DNA of 64,000 bases from Mesorhizobium_G sp050247155 (lineage in GTDB: Bacteria; Pseudomonadota; Alphaproteobacteria; Rhizobiales; Rhizobiaceae): NCBI GenBank assembly GCA_050247155.1, contig JBFWUS010000013.1, forward strand, positions 1 through 64,000. The letters run 5' to 3'. Of this stretch, positions 44,040 to 52,001 are shown piece after piece. A program made the position numbers and the translations under genes. How positions within the stretch are numbered: the stretch's first letter is position 1; each line of letters begins with the position of its first letter. Under the pieces are notes generated by a model. That model saw only the letters and a list, made by a program, of their open reading frames with translations. It had not been told where the DNA came from and ran no database searches.

Positions 44040-44250
44040 CCAGTGACAGCTTCGCGCTTGCCGAAGAACCCTACAAATTTTCCTGCCAGAAGCTCCTTCA
44101 GCGCCTAGGCATCCGGCATCTGTTCGGCCAACAGCTTCTTCAGCCGCACTCGCGCTTTACAGAGCCGTCAGACGTTTGACATCGATGGTTCCATCGCGCC
44201 TGCTTCGCCTTCCAGTTATATGCCGTCGCCTCGTTGATCCCGCGCTTTCG
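44040..44250 (-). pseudogene. IS3-family transposase orfA remnant
   Basis: Reading the minus strand from about 44245, one frame gives RKRGINEATAYNWKAK, the helix-turn-helix end of IS3-group OrfA proteins. After a frameshift it continues with the MDVKRL and KKLLAEQMPDA-type leucine-zipper segment, then ALKELLAGK. Stops and at least two frame changes interrupt it. No orfB or terminal repeats were found. This is the main content of the gap between the regulator gene and the GMC dehydrogenase gene. Confidence 0.65.
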
Positions 44251-44386
44251 CGCCAGGCTGCCGTTCTTTGCGCTGCCTCGTGCTCGCGCAGGAATTTCAA
44301 GCAAATGCTTCGTGACCGCGTTCGCAGCACGCCGGGGCGGAAAGCCTCGACTGGGCGAACGCGGTCGTTTCGGATGGCGCCTCAGA

Positions 44387-45967
44387 CTAGATTTCGCCCC
44401 GGCTCATCGCTCCGGCGATATGGTCAGCTTGGCGGATTGCTAGCGCCACGATGGTCAGGGTCGGGTTCTCCGAGCCGCTGGTGGGGAACTGGCTGCCGTC
44501 GGACACGAAGAGGTTCTTGATGTCGTGCGCCTGGCCGTGCTTGTTCACGACACCGTCCCTTGCCTTCTCGCTCATTCGGTTCGTGCCCATGTTATGGGAT
44601 GCTGGATAGGCCGGAAGGTTATAGATCTCACGCGAGCCGACGGCTTCGTAGATATTCTTCATCGTGTCGTAGGCGTGATTAGTCATGTTGACGTCATTGA
44701 TGTGCGGCGTCTTCGAAACGACGGGAACCGGTAAGCCGTACTGGTCCTTTTCAGTCGCGTGCAGCGTGACGCCGTTCTGCTCCTGCGGCAGGTCTTCGCC
44801 GCAGATCCAGACGCCCGACATGTAGGCGTATTTTTCCAGCGCCTTTGAGACCTTGCGACCCCAACCGGTCGGACCCGGAACGAGGAAGGCGGACAGGAAA
44901 CCAAGGCCCAGCGCCAGCACTTCGAGCTGATAGCCGCCGGCAAAACCACGCGACGGATTATGGTGAGCTTCGTCCGAAACGATGCCGGCCACCGTGGTGC
45001 CACGATTCATGTGGACCAGTCCGGGCATCACCGCATAGACGCCGGCTGTCGCATGCGTCATGTAGTTGCGTCCGACCTGGCCGGACGAGTTGGCCAAACC
45101 ATCGGGATATTTGCTCGAGTGGGAGTTGAGCAGGAGTCGGGGTGACTCGATCGAGTTGCCGGCGACGCAGACAAGCCGCGCCTTTTGACGCTGCGTCTTG
45201 CCTTCAGCATCGGCATAGACGACGCCGATCACCTTGCCGTTCGCATCATGCTCGATCTGAAGCGCCATCGCGTCGGGGCGGAGCTCGCAATTGCCCGTTT
45301 CGATGGCTCTCGGAATCTCCGTATACATGGTCGACCACTTCGCCTGGAATTTGCAGCCCTGCATGCAGAAGCCGGTCTGCTGGCAGGGTGGACGGCCGTC
45401 GCGTTCCACGGAGTTGATCGCCATTGGTCCCGACTGGATCTCCTTGAAACCGATGCGCCTTGAACCCTCGGCGAGTACCTTGAAATCGTTGTTCCAGGGC
45501 AGATGCGGCATGCCGGTCGTCTTGCCCGTGACCCCCATCTTCAATTCGGCCTTTTCGTACCACGGGGTCATTTCCTCGAGTGTGACGGGCCAATCGATGA
45601 TGTTGGCTCCAGCGATGTCGCCATTCATCGTCTTCTGCTTGAATTCATGCTCCTGGAGACGCAAGGCGACGCCGGCCCAGTGCACTGTCGAGCCGCCGAC
45701 GCCTTTGACGATCCAGGCGGGCAGATTCGGGTGGTTGATCGCGCCATGCCAGCCGCCGGCGGAAAAGCGCTTGTCGAGCCACGAGATCTTCTGGAACATC
45801 GCCCATTCGTCGTTCTCGATGTCGTCCATGGTATACTGCTTGCCGGCTTCGAGCAGGACGACCTTGATGCCCTTCTGGGCGAGCTCGTTGGCGAGAGTAC
45901 CCCCACCCGCGCCGGAGCCGACGATGACGACCACGCTGTCGTCGTTCAGATCGAATTTTGCAGCCAT
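44387..45967 (-). CDS. GMC family oxidoreductase (gluconate 2-dehydrogenase flavoprotein-like)
   Basis: A 526-residue FAD protein. N-terminal FAD motif VVIVGSGAGGGTLANELAQKG at about residues 13-32. A cysteine-rich segment PPCQQTGFCMQGCKFQ is typical of the flavin subunit of membrane-bound sugar and alcohol dehydrogenases. The C-terminal catalytic region has YPASHNMGTNRMS and the ending SDGSQFPTSGSENPTLTIVA. Lies 16 bp downstream of the subunit 3 gene on the same strand. No cytochrome c subunit is encoded nearby, so the electron acceptor is unclear. A shared activator site with acoABC suggests the substrate is related to acetoin, such as 2,3-butanediol. Confidence 0.85.
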   Translation of the reverse strand: MAAKFDLNDDSVVVIVGSGAGGGTLANELAQKGIKVVLLEAGKQYTMDDIENDEWAMFQKISWLDKRFSAGGWHGAINHPNLPAWIVKGVGGSTVHWAGVALRLQEHEFKQKTMNGDIAGANIIDWPVTLEEMTPWYEKAELKMGVTGKTTGMPHLPWNNDFKVLAEGSRRIGFKEIQSGPMAINSVERDGRPPCQQTGFCMQGCKFQAKWSTMYTEIPRAIETGNCELRPDAMALQIEHDANGKVIGVVYADAEGKTQRQKARLVCVAGNSIESPRLLLNSHSSKYPDGLANSSGQVGRNYMTHATAGVYAVMPGLVHMNRGTTVAGIVSDEAHHNPSRGFAGGYQLEVLALGLGFLSAFLVPGPTGWGRKVSKALEKYAYMSGVWICGEDLPQEQNGVTLHATEKDQYGLPVPVVSKTPHINDVNMTNHAYDTMKNIYEAVGSREIYNLPAYPASHNMGTNRMSEKARDGVVNKHGQAHDIKNLFVSDGSQFPTSGSENPTLTIVALAIRQADHIAGAMSRGEI

Positions 45968-45983
45968 GATTTCCTCCCGCGCC

Positions 45984-46538
45984 TCAGAGCCAATTCAGAT
46001 CGTTGAAGCCCCGGTCGATGTAGCCGCCTTCTTCCCAGGACGAGCCCTCATAACCGAACTTGGGCCACAGCTCCTTGTTGTTGTAGATACCGAACAAGAG
46101 GCCGCCGCGGAGCTTCTGGAAAAAGGGCGAATACTCGATGGCCCGCAATACGGCGACGCGTTCGTCTTCCGTTGGAACGTCGAGATAGGCCTTGCCGTAA
46201 AGTTCCTTTGTGCGCGCGTTTACGTCCTTCAGGCCGTCGACGCACAGTGTCGCCACGGTCGGGTCCTTCTTCGCTTCCTCCAGAATGGCGTCGACGACCG
46301 CCTGATAAGGCTGGTCGGGGATCAGCTCGTCATGCGGATAGATGTCCTTTGCCATGCGCAGCAAAGTGGCGCTGGCTTCGGCTGGAAGCGACTGGGCCGC
46401 CAGTGCGCCGGATACGCCGGCAGTCGCCGCGCCGATACCGAGCGCGGCGGTTATGCTTGTCGTTTTCAGGAACAGGCGTCGATCGACCCTGTGCGCCAGC
46501 GGGTTCGTCCGCTGGGGACGTTTCAGACTAAAGTGCAT
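45984..46538 (-). CDS. Gluconate 2-dehydrogenase subunit 3 family protein (Tat-exported)
   Basis: A 184-residue protein from ATG 46538, preceded by GGAGG. The N-terminus has a twin-arginine signal, HRVDRRLFLKTTSITAALG followed by small hydrophobic residues and AAQSLPAEA. The mature part has LLRMAKDIYPHDELIPDQPY and the ending GYEGSSWEEGGYIDRGF, as in the family. It is thought to escort and export the GMC flavoprotein across the membrane as a complex. First gene of the operon driven by the sigma-54 promoter at 46591-46605. Confidence 0.86.
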   Translation of the reverse strand: MHFSLKRPQRTNPLAHRVDRRLFLKTTSITAALGIGAATAGVSGALAAQSLPAEASATLLRMAKDIYPHDELIPDQPYQAVVDAILEEAKKDPTVATLCVDGLKDVNARTKELYGKAYLDVPTEDERVAVLRAIEYSPFFQKLRGGLLFGIYNNKELWPKFGYEGSSWEEGGYIDRGFNDLNWL

Positions 46539-46590
46539 TGCTTCCTCCGAGGTTGCTGTGGGTCTTTGGCCTGCCTTTTTCGACGGCGAC

Positions 46591-46605
46591 GCAAGGCCTG
46601 TGCCA
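46591..46605 (-). promoter_or_regulatory. Sigma-54 promoter for the GMC/subunit 3 operon
   Basis: Minus-strand sequence TGGCACAGGCCTTGC is an exact TGGCAC-N5-TTGC. It is 53 bp upstream of the subunit 3 start. A candidate AcoR site (46739-46754) lies 133 bp further upstream. Confidence 0.85.
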
Positions 46606-46738
46606 GCCTCGGAGGCGCTGGCCACGACATTGCCATTGGCCCGAATAAATCTCATGAAAACAAAGGCTTGATTTCAATGAAGCGGCAGGGCGGACGCGAG
46701 TGCCGGCGACCGCGTCTCACTGTCGGCGGCAGCCTGGC

Positions 46739-46754
46739 TGCGACAGGTGTCGCA
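46739..46754. promoter_or_regulatory. Candidate AcoR activator site 1, TGCGACA-GG-TGTCGCA
   Basis: A perfect inverted repeat with a two-base centre, between the divergent GMC operon and acoR. The core GCGACANNTGTCGC recurs, with at most one change, upstream of the two other sigma-54 promoters at 48970 and 49610. Confidence 0.7.
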
Positions 46755-46879
46755 ACGCTTTGACAACGGCGCGTTCACTTGTGATGGCCGCGGCCTTCAG
46801 TGTATCTTCCGGCCTGCACGCAAAAAAAAGCGGCCTCTCGTAAGAGACTAAGAGCCGCGGACGTGCAATCGGAGGAGAC

Positions 46880-48793
46880 ATGTCCGTTGACGCGCGTGCC
46901 CCGCGGATCATTCAGGCATCCTGGAACCGCTGCGAGACTCAATACGGGCTTGACTCGACGAGGGCGGTGACACTGCAACGACTGACCGAGGGCGAAATCA
47001 GGCAAGGCCGCGACCTCATCGCCCAGTCGATGGCCAGAAGCTCGACGGTCGTGCACCGGCTACGCGAATTGGCGCGGGACACCAGCTACTGCGTGCTGTT
47101 CGCCGACCCGGACGGCGTCATCGTCAAAACTTTCAGCGATACCGAGGATGCCCGTTCGCTGACCTTACGTGGTCTCACGCCGGGAGCCGTCTTTCGCGAG
47201 AATGAGGTAGGCACCAACGGCATCGGCACCTCGATGGTCGAGCGCAAGACCGTCACCGTGAATGGCGAGGAGCACTACAATCCCGTTTTCAAGCCTTTCA
47301 TCTGCGTTTCGAGCCCGCTGATCGATCCCGATGGAAACTCCCTGGGCGCGATCGACCTTTCGGGTCTGCGTGCCGGCAGACATTCCGAGGCGGCCTTTCT
47401 CCATCAATTGCTGGACGACGCAGCCTCGTGGGTTCAGTCGGCTCTATTTCGCCACCGTTATAAGGACAATTTCCTTATCGGCTTGTCGCAATCGCCGACC
47501 ATCGACCAGCACATGTTCAAGGCGCTGATCGCTCTCGACGACAATGGCCGCATTTGCGGCCTGTCGGAAAGCGCGCTCTCCTTACTCGGTGAGGGCAATC
47601 GGTCGCGGCTGCTGCACAAGCCGGTCGACGAAGTGCTCGGCGTATCGCTTGGCGCATTGGAGAACGGCAGCGGGCGCGTCCAGCGGGTCGATTCCGGAAA
47701 AGCCGGGGCCGATTACGTCTACCCGTTTCCTTGCGAGAACCCTGGCCGCCAGTTCGCGCGGCCCGTCAAACGGGTCGAAAAGACGACGGTGCGCGCCAAG
47801 CCCGCGACCGCACTGACGCTCGATCAGCTTGCCGGCCGCGACGAGCGGATGAACAAGAACATCCAGTTGGCCCGCCGCATCGCCGACCGAAACATTCCCG
47901 TTTTGTTGCAGGGCGAAACAGGCAGCGGCAAGGAAGCCTTCGCTCGGGCTCTGCATCTGAGCGGCTCTCGTCGCGAGGCCCCCTTCGTCGCGGTAAATTG
48001 CGCCGCTATCCCGGACACGCTGCTCGACAGCGAATTGTTCGGCTACGAGGCGGGCACGTTCACCGGCGGCCTGCGCACGGGAAAGGTCGGAAAGGTCGCC
48101 GCCAGCAATCACGGCACGCTGTTCCTCGACGAAATCGGCGACATGCGGCTTGACCTGCAGACCCGGCTGCTGCGCGTCCTGTCGGAACGCGAAGTGACGC
48201 CTTTGGGCGGCATCGAGCCGGTGCCGGTCGACATCAAACTCATCTGCGCCACCCATCGCAACCTTCGCCGCATGGTGGAGGCAGGCGAGTTTCGCGAGGA
48301 TCTCTACTATCGCATCAACGGCGCGAAGATCGTCCTGCCGCCGCTGCGCGAGCGGACCGATCTCGCCGATCTGATCCACGACGTCGTGCGCGAGGAATCC
48401 GACACGGAGCAGCCGGTGGAACTCTCCATCAATGCGCTTGACTGCCTCCTTGACCATCCCTGGCCGGGCAATATTCGTCAGTTGCGCAACGTGCTGAGTC
48501 TTGCTGTGCTGACCCGGGAAGGCGCTCGGATCGAGTTGCACGACCTACCGGACGAAATCCGGATTGGAGTCCGCGAAAAGCCTGCTGCCGCCGTTGACTT
48601 CTGTGCGCCGCCCGAGCGCATGGTGTCAGGCCTCAAGCAGTCGCTGGGAGAGACGGAACGCGAGCGAATCCGCAACGCGCTGCAGGACAGCAAATGGCTG
48701 GTGACCGAGGCCGCACGGCGGCTCGGCGTAAGCCGAGCGACGATCCACCGTAAGATGAAGGACTACGATCTCATCCGCCCGGATCGTCGGTGA
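46880..48793 (+). CDS. acoR: AcoR-type sigma-54-dependent activator
   Basis: A 637-residue activator without a receiver domain. N-terminal GAF-like sensor region (ENEVGTNGIGTSMVERKTV, HYNPVFKPFICVSSPL), AAA+ domain with Walker A LQGETGSGKEAFAR and Walker B GTLFLDEIGDMR, and C-terminal Fis helix-turn-helix (LVTEAARRLGVSRATIHRK). The sigma-54 contact loop reads GTFTGG instead of GAFTGA, keeping the central F-T-G. AGGAG precedes the ATG at 46880. Divergent from the GMC operon and upstream of acoABC, as in acetoin catabolic clusters. Likely responds to acetoin or a related compound. Confidence 0.9.
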   Translation: MSVDARAPRIIQASWNRCETQYGLDSTRAVTLQRLTEGEIRQGRDLIAQSMARSSTVVHRLRELARDTSYCVLFADPDGVIVKTFSDTEDARSLTLRGLTPGAVFRENEVGTNGIGTSMVERKTVTVNGEEHYNPVFKPFICVSSPLIDPDGNSLGAIDLSGLRAGRHSEAAFLHQLLDDAASWVQSALFRHRYKDNFLIGLSQSPTIDQHMFKALIALDDNGRICGLSESALSLLGEGNRSRLLHKPVDEVLGVSLGALENGSGRVQRVDSGKAGADYVYPFPCENPGRQFARPVKRVEKTTVRAKPATALTLDQLAGRDERMNKNIQLARRIADRNIPVLLQGETGSGKEAFARALHLSGSRREAPFVAVNCAAIPDTLLDSELFGYEAGTFTGGLRTGKVGKVAASNHGTLFLDEIGDMRLDLQTRLLRVLSEREVTPLGGIEPVPVDIKLICATHRNLRRMVEAGEFREDLYYRINGAKIVLPPLRERTDLADLIHDVVREESDTEQPVELSINALDCLLDHPWPGNIRQLRNVLSLAVLTREGARIELHDLPDEIRIGVREKPAAAVDFCAPPERMVSGLKQSLGETERERIRNALQDSKWLVTEAARRLGVSRATIHRKMKDYDLIRPDRR

Positions 48794-48866
48794 CCTCGGG
48801 GAACGAACGCGGCCCGTTCAGCCAGTTTCATGGCTCAGCGACTTGAACGGCGGATGACCGATATTT

Positions 48867-48898
48867 CCGTCGCAAGCCGTAGCGCATGCTTGCGACGG
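48867..48898. terminator. Inverted repeat after acoR
   Basis: CCGTCGCAAGC (48867-48877) and GCTTGCGACGG (48888-48898), perfect 11-bp arms around a 10-base loop, 74 bp after the acoR stop. No U-run follows. Its right arm overlaps the activator site 48892-48905, so it may be regulatory rather than, or as well as, a terminator. Confidence 0.45.
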
Positions 48899-48905
48899 CT
48901 GTCGC
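48892..48905. promoter_or_regulatory. Candidate AcoR activator site 2, GCGACG-GC-TGTCGC-type
   Basis: GCGACGGCTGTCGC matches GCGACANNTGTCGC except for one base. It lies 65 bp upstream of the sigma-54 promoter at 48970-48985. Confidence 0.6.
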
Positions 48906-48969
48906 CAGCAAAAATCCGCCTTTTCGACGATGAGCCCGAGTGACATGGGTTAGCCCGCCAAGCGGGCCT

Positions 48970-48985
48970 TGGCATGACAATTGCT
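48970..48985 (+). promoter_or_regulatory. Sigma-54 promoter for the AhpD-like gene
   Basis: TGGCATGACAATTGCT matches TGGCAC-N5-TTGC with one change (T for C at the end of the -24 box). It is about 155 bp upstream of the AhpD-like start at 49140 and downstream of activator site 2. Confidence 0.7.
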
Positions 48986-49139
48986 TTGCCGCTTCCGTGA
49001 ACCAGTGCGGTCGATCAAGCAACGATTGGATGCGCGACCACTGCCTTGTTCGCGCTGTCGGCCCGCCGCCGCCTCGCTTTCCTCCCATCGGAGGCCGACC
49101 TTGCATCGCATCCCAAATGTCAAACCGAGAGGAACTCCC

Positions 49140-49472
49140 ATGAGTGGAACCAAGCAGAAACTCGACGAGATCAACGCGCGCCTTGTCGGCCTGTTCAAGG
49201 CCGAACGCCAGACGATGACGGCGTTCAAGGGGCTCTCCGACGCGGCCACGCGCGCCGGCAAGATATCGCCCGCCGTGAAGGAACTGACAGCGATGGCCAT
49301 CGCGGTCGCCAAGGGTTGCGACGATTGCATCATTTATCACACCGCCGCGGCCCGGAAGCATGGCGCAGGCCGCGAGGAGTTTGCCGAGATGCTCGCCGTC
49401 GCGGTCGAAATGGCGGGCGGGCCTGGCGCGGTCTACGCCGCCAAGGCAATCGCCGCCTTTGACGAACTGTAA
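49140..49472 (+). CDS. Carboxymuconolactone decarboxylase/AhpD-like protein
   Basis: A 110-residue helical protein from ATG 49140, with GAGAGGA upstream. The AhpD-type redox motif is present: AKGCDDCIIYHTAAARKHG (CxxC followed by His). Such proteins reduce peroxides or act as disulfide reductases, sometimes using a lipoylated partner protein. That is notable because the downstream acoABC genes include a lipoyl protein and a lipoate ligase. It has its own sigma-54 promoter and activator site, so it is co-regulated with the acetoin genes. Role as an antioxidant partner of the acetoin complex is inferred. Confidence 0.83.
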   Translation: MSGTKQKLDEINARLVGLFKAERQTMTAFKGLSDAATRAGKISPAVKELTAMAIAVAKGCDDCIIYHTAAARKHGAGREEFAEMLAVAVEMAGGPGAVYAAKAIAAFDEL

Positions 49473-49484
49473 TGAGGATCGCGC

Positions 49485-49512
49485 TGAGACGGCGCCACCC
49501 GGCACCGTCTCA
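49485..49512 (+). terminator. Hairpin after the AhpD-like gene
   Basis: TGAGACGG (49485-49492) and CCGTCTCA (49505-49512) with further pairing GCC/GGC inside, 12 bp after the stop. No U-run. It separates the AhpD-like gene from the acoA promoter region. Confidence 0.5.
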
Positions 49513-49529
49513 CTCGGTGCCGCAAATGC

Positions 49530-49543
49530 GCGACACATGTCGC
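49530..49543. promoter_or_regulatory. Candidate AcoR activator site 3, GCGACA-CA-TGTCGC
   Basis: Exact GCGACANNTGTCGC, 67 bp upstream of the sigma-54 promoter at 49610. Same core as 46739-46754. Confidence 0.7.
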
Positions 49544-49609
49544 TGCCATCCGACAGACACTGCGATTTTTCTGCCAGATTATTCTATTTATTTCAATAGC
49601 TTATCCATC

Positions 49610-49625
49610 TGGCACGGTTCTTGTT
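49610..49625 (+). promoter_or_regulatory. Sigma-54 promoter for acoABC
   Basis: TGGCACGGTTCTTGTT fits TGGCACR-N4-TTGCW with one change (T for C in the -12 box). It lies 63 bp upstream of the acoA start, in an AT-rich stretch. Confidence 0.8.
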
Positions 49626-49687
49626 CTCTCTATCGTCGAAGCGCTGGCGACAAGTCGTCGGCAGCGCGGTCCCAAGGAGGAGAGAAC

Positions 49688-50674
49688 ATGCAGCCGACCA
49701 AAGACCAGAAGCTCTGGATGTACGAGAACATGCTCGTCAGCCGCTTCTTCGAGGAAGCGATCGAGAAGATCTATCTCGAGGGCAAGACCCCGGCATTCAA
49801 CATGGCGAACGGCCCGATCCCTGGGGAAATGCATCTGTCGAATGGGCAGGAACCCTGCGCCGTCGGCGTTTGCGCCCATCTCAAGCCAAGCGACATCGTT
49901 ACGTCGACGCACCGTCCGCATCATGTCGCGATCGCCAAGGGCGTCGACCTGGACAAGATGGCGGCCGAGATTTTCGGCAAAAAGACCGGTCTCAGTGGTG
50001 GTCGCGGTGGTCACATGCACATCTTCGACGCAGACACGAATTTCTCCTGTTCCGGCATCATCGCGCAGGGCATGGGTCCGGCGGTGGGCGCCGCACTTTC
50101 GCGCAAGATGCAGAACAAGGATGGTGTCGCCGTTGCCTTCCTCGGCGAAGGCGCGGTCAACCAGGGGGCCTTCCATGAAACGCTGAACCTTGCAGCCGTG
50201 TGGAAGCTGCCGGTTGTCTTCGTGGTCGAAGACAATGCCTGGGGCATTTCGGTCTCGAAGGCGGATTCGACTGCCGTTCCGCGCAACGATGTCCGCGCTG
50301 CGGCCTATGGCATGCCCGGCTTCTTCGTGAGGGACAATGATCCGGTCGCGATCTTCGACGTCGCCGGCGAAGCCATCAAGCGGGCGCGCGCAGGCGAAGG
50401 CCCGACGCTGATCGAGATCGATACCTATCGGCTGGCTGGCCACTTCATGGGCGATGCCGAAGGCTATCGGCCGAAGGGCGAAAAGGAAGGATTGTTCGCA
50501 AAGGACCCGATCCCGCGGCTGCGCGATCAACTGATCAAGGCGGGCGATATCACCAAGGCGCAGGACGAGGCAATCGTCGCGCGCGCCAAGCAGCGCGTGG
50601 ATGAGGCCATCGATTTCGCCAGGACGAGCGACTACCCGGCCCCGGCCGAGGCGCTCGAACATGTCTTCGCCTGA
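49688..50674 (+). CDS. acoA: Acetoin dehydrogenase E1 alpha subunit (TPP-dependent)
   Basis: A 328-residue E1 alpha subunit from ATG 49688, preceded by AAGGAGGAG. Thiamine-diphosphate binding segment: FLGEGAVNQGAFHETLNLAA through VEDNAWGISV. Other E1 alpha marks are NGQEPCAVGVCAHL, STHRPHHVAIAKGVD and GGRGGHMHIFD. With the beta subunit it cleaves acetoin to acetaldehyde and an acetyl group transferred to the lipoyl protein. Pyruvate or branched-chain dehydrogenase E1 are related alternatives. The AcoR-type activator and sigma-54 promoter support acetoin. Confidence 0.88.
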   Translation: MQPTKDQKLWMYENMLVSRFFEEAIEKIYLEGKTPAFNMANGPIPGEMHLSNGQEPCAVGVCAHLKPSDIVTSTHRPHHVAIAKGVDLDKMAAEIFGKKTGLSGGRGGHMHIFDADTNFSCSGIIAQGMGPAVGAALSRKMQNKDGVAVAFLGEGAVNQGAFHETLNLAAVWKLPVVFVVEDNAWGISVSKADSTAVPRNDVRAAAYGMPGFFVRDNDPVAIFDVAGEAIKRARAGEGPTLIEIDTYRLAGHFMGDAEGYRPKGEKEGLFAKDPIPRLRDQLIKAGDITKAQDEAIVARAKQRVDEAIDFARTSDYPAPAEALEHVFA

Positions 50675-50728
50675 CGCCGGCATCCGGCGGTTTCGCAGAT
50701 TCATCGATTATCCCAAGGGAGTGAGATA

Positions 50729-51760
50729 ATGAGCCAGACAGCTACACGATCGAATGAAAGGCGGTTGACCATAGCGCGCGCCATGGCCGAAGCCATCGCG
50801 CAGGAAATGCGGATCGACCCGCGCGTCTTCGTAATGGGCGAGGACATCGGCCCGCTCGGCGGCGTGTTCGGAAATACACGCGGCCTGATCGAGGAATTCG
50901 GCAAGGAGCGCGTACGCGACACGCCGATCTCGGAAACCGGATTCATCGGCGCGGCCGTCGGCGCCGCATCGGACGGCATGCGGCCGATCGTCGAACTGAT
51001 GTTCGTCGACTTCTTCGGCGTCTGCATGGACGCCATCTATAATCTGATGGCCAAGAACACCTATTTCTCCGGCGGCAATGTGAAAGTGCCGCTGGTGCTG
51101 ATGACCTCGACGGGCGGCGGCTATTCCGACGCCGGCCAGCACTCGCAATGCCTCTACGGCACCTTTGCCCATCTGCCCGGCATGAAGGTCGTGGCGCCGA
51201 GCAACGCCTATGACGCCAAGGGCATGATGACTGCGGCGATCCGCGACGAGAACCCGGTCATCTTCATGTACCACAAGGGCCTGCAGGGTATGGGTTGGCT
51301 TGGCACCGAGCCCGGCGCTACCGTCAACGTGCCCGAAGAGAGCTATGTCGTTCCTTTCGGCAAGGCTTCCGTCGTGCGCGAAGGAACGGACGTGACCATC
51401 GTCGGCCTGGCAATGGGCGTCCACAATGCGCTCAAGGCCGCCGACGCGCTGGCCAAGAAAGGCGTCAGCGCTGAGGTCGTCGATCTGCGGACGCTGGTGC
51501 CGCTCGACCGCGATACGGTGTTCAAGTCTGTCAGGAAGACCGGTCGCCTGATCGTCGTCGACGAAGACTACCAGAGCTACGGCGTCTCCGGCGAAATTAT
51601 CACCAGCGTTGCCGAGCGCGACGTCTCGGTTTTCAAGGCGACGCCGCAGCGCGTCACCTATCCCGACGTTCCAATCCCCTTCTCGCGGCCGATGGAGCAG
51701 TTCTGTCTGCCCAATCCCGACAAGATCGTCGCGGCTTTCGAACATATGGCAGGAGCGTAA
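50729..51760 (+). CDS. acoB: Acetoin dehydrogenase E1 beta subunit
   Basis: A 343-residue transketolase-like beta subunit (AAGGGAG upstream of ATG 50729). Marks: TIARAMAEAIAQEMRIDPRV, VFVMGEDIGPLGGVFGNT, DTPISETGFIGAAVGAA, PVIFMYHKGLQGMGW, and the C-terminal VEVVDLRTLVPLDRD-type segment followed by RLIVVDEDYQSYG. Pairs with AcoA. Two bp separate its stop from the lipoyl-domain gene, so acoB, the lipoyl gene and the acyltransferase gene are one unit. Confidence 0.88.
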   Translation: MSQTATRSNERRLTIARAMAEAIAQEMRIDPRVFVMGEDIGPLGGVFGNTRGLIEEFGKERVRDTPISETGFIGAAVGAASDGMRPIVELMFVDFFGVCMDAIYNLMAKNTYFSGGNVKVPLVLMTSTGGGYSDAGQHSQCLYGTFAHLPGMKVVAPSNAYDAKGMMTAAIRDENPVIFMYHKGLQGMGWLGTEPGATVNVPEESYVVPFGKASVVREGTDVTIVGLAMGVHNALKAADALAKKGVSAEVVDLRTLVPLDRDTVFKSVRKTGRLIVVDEDYQSYGVSGEIITSVAERDVSVFKATPQRVTYPDVPIPFSRPMEQFCLPNPDKIVAAFEHMAGA

Positions 51761-51762
51761 TC

Positions 51763-51996
51763 ATGGCTGTTGATGTGACAGTTCCGACCGATCTGTGGGA
51801 CGGCGACCAGGAGGCGGTGATCACCAACTGGCTGGCCAGCGACGGGGCGACCGTGGAAGGGGACGCCCTGATCGCCGAGATCATGGTCGAGAAGATTCAG
51901 CATGAGATCAGGGCGCCGGCGGCTGGCGTGATCAATCTGGTCAAGCAGGTCGACGACGTCATCGCCAAGGGCGATGTCATCGCCCGGATCGGATAG
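51763..51996 (+). CDS. Free-standing lipoyl domain protein of the acetoin dehydrogenase complex
   Basis: A 77-residue biotinyl/lipoyl domain. The attachment lysine is in ALIAEIMVEKIQHEIRAP (MVEK in place of the usual DK[AV] or MKM), with the glycine-rich end VDDVIAKGDVIARIG. In most acetoin complexes this domain is the N-terminus of the E2 chain. Here it is a separate gene, 5 bp before the acyltransferase gene. It would carry acetyl groups between E1 and the acyltransferase. A lipoate-ligase-like gene lies two genes downstream. Confidence 0.85.
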   Translation: MAVDVTVPTDLWDGDQEAVITNWLASDGATVEGDALIAEIMVEKIQHEIRAPAAGVINLVKQVDDVIAKGDVIARIG

Positions 51997-52001
51997 CGGA
52001 C

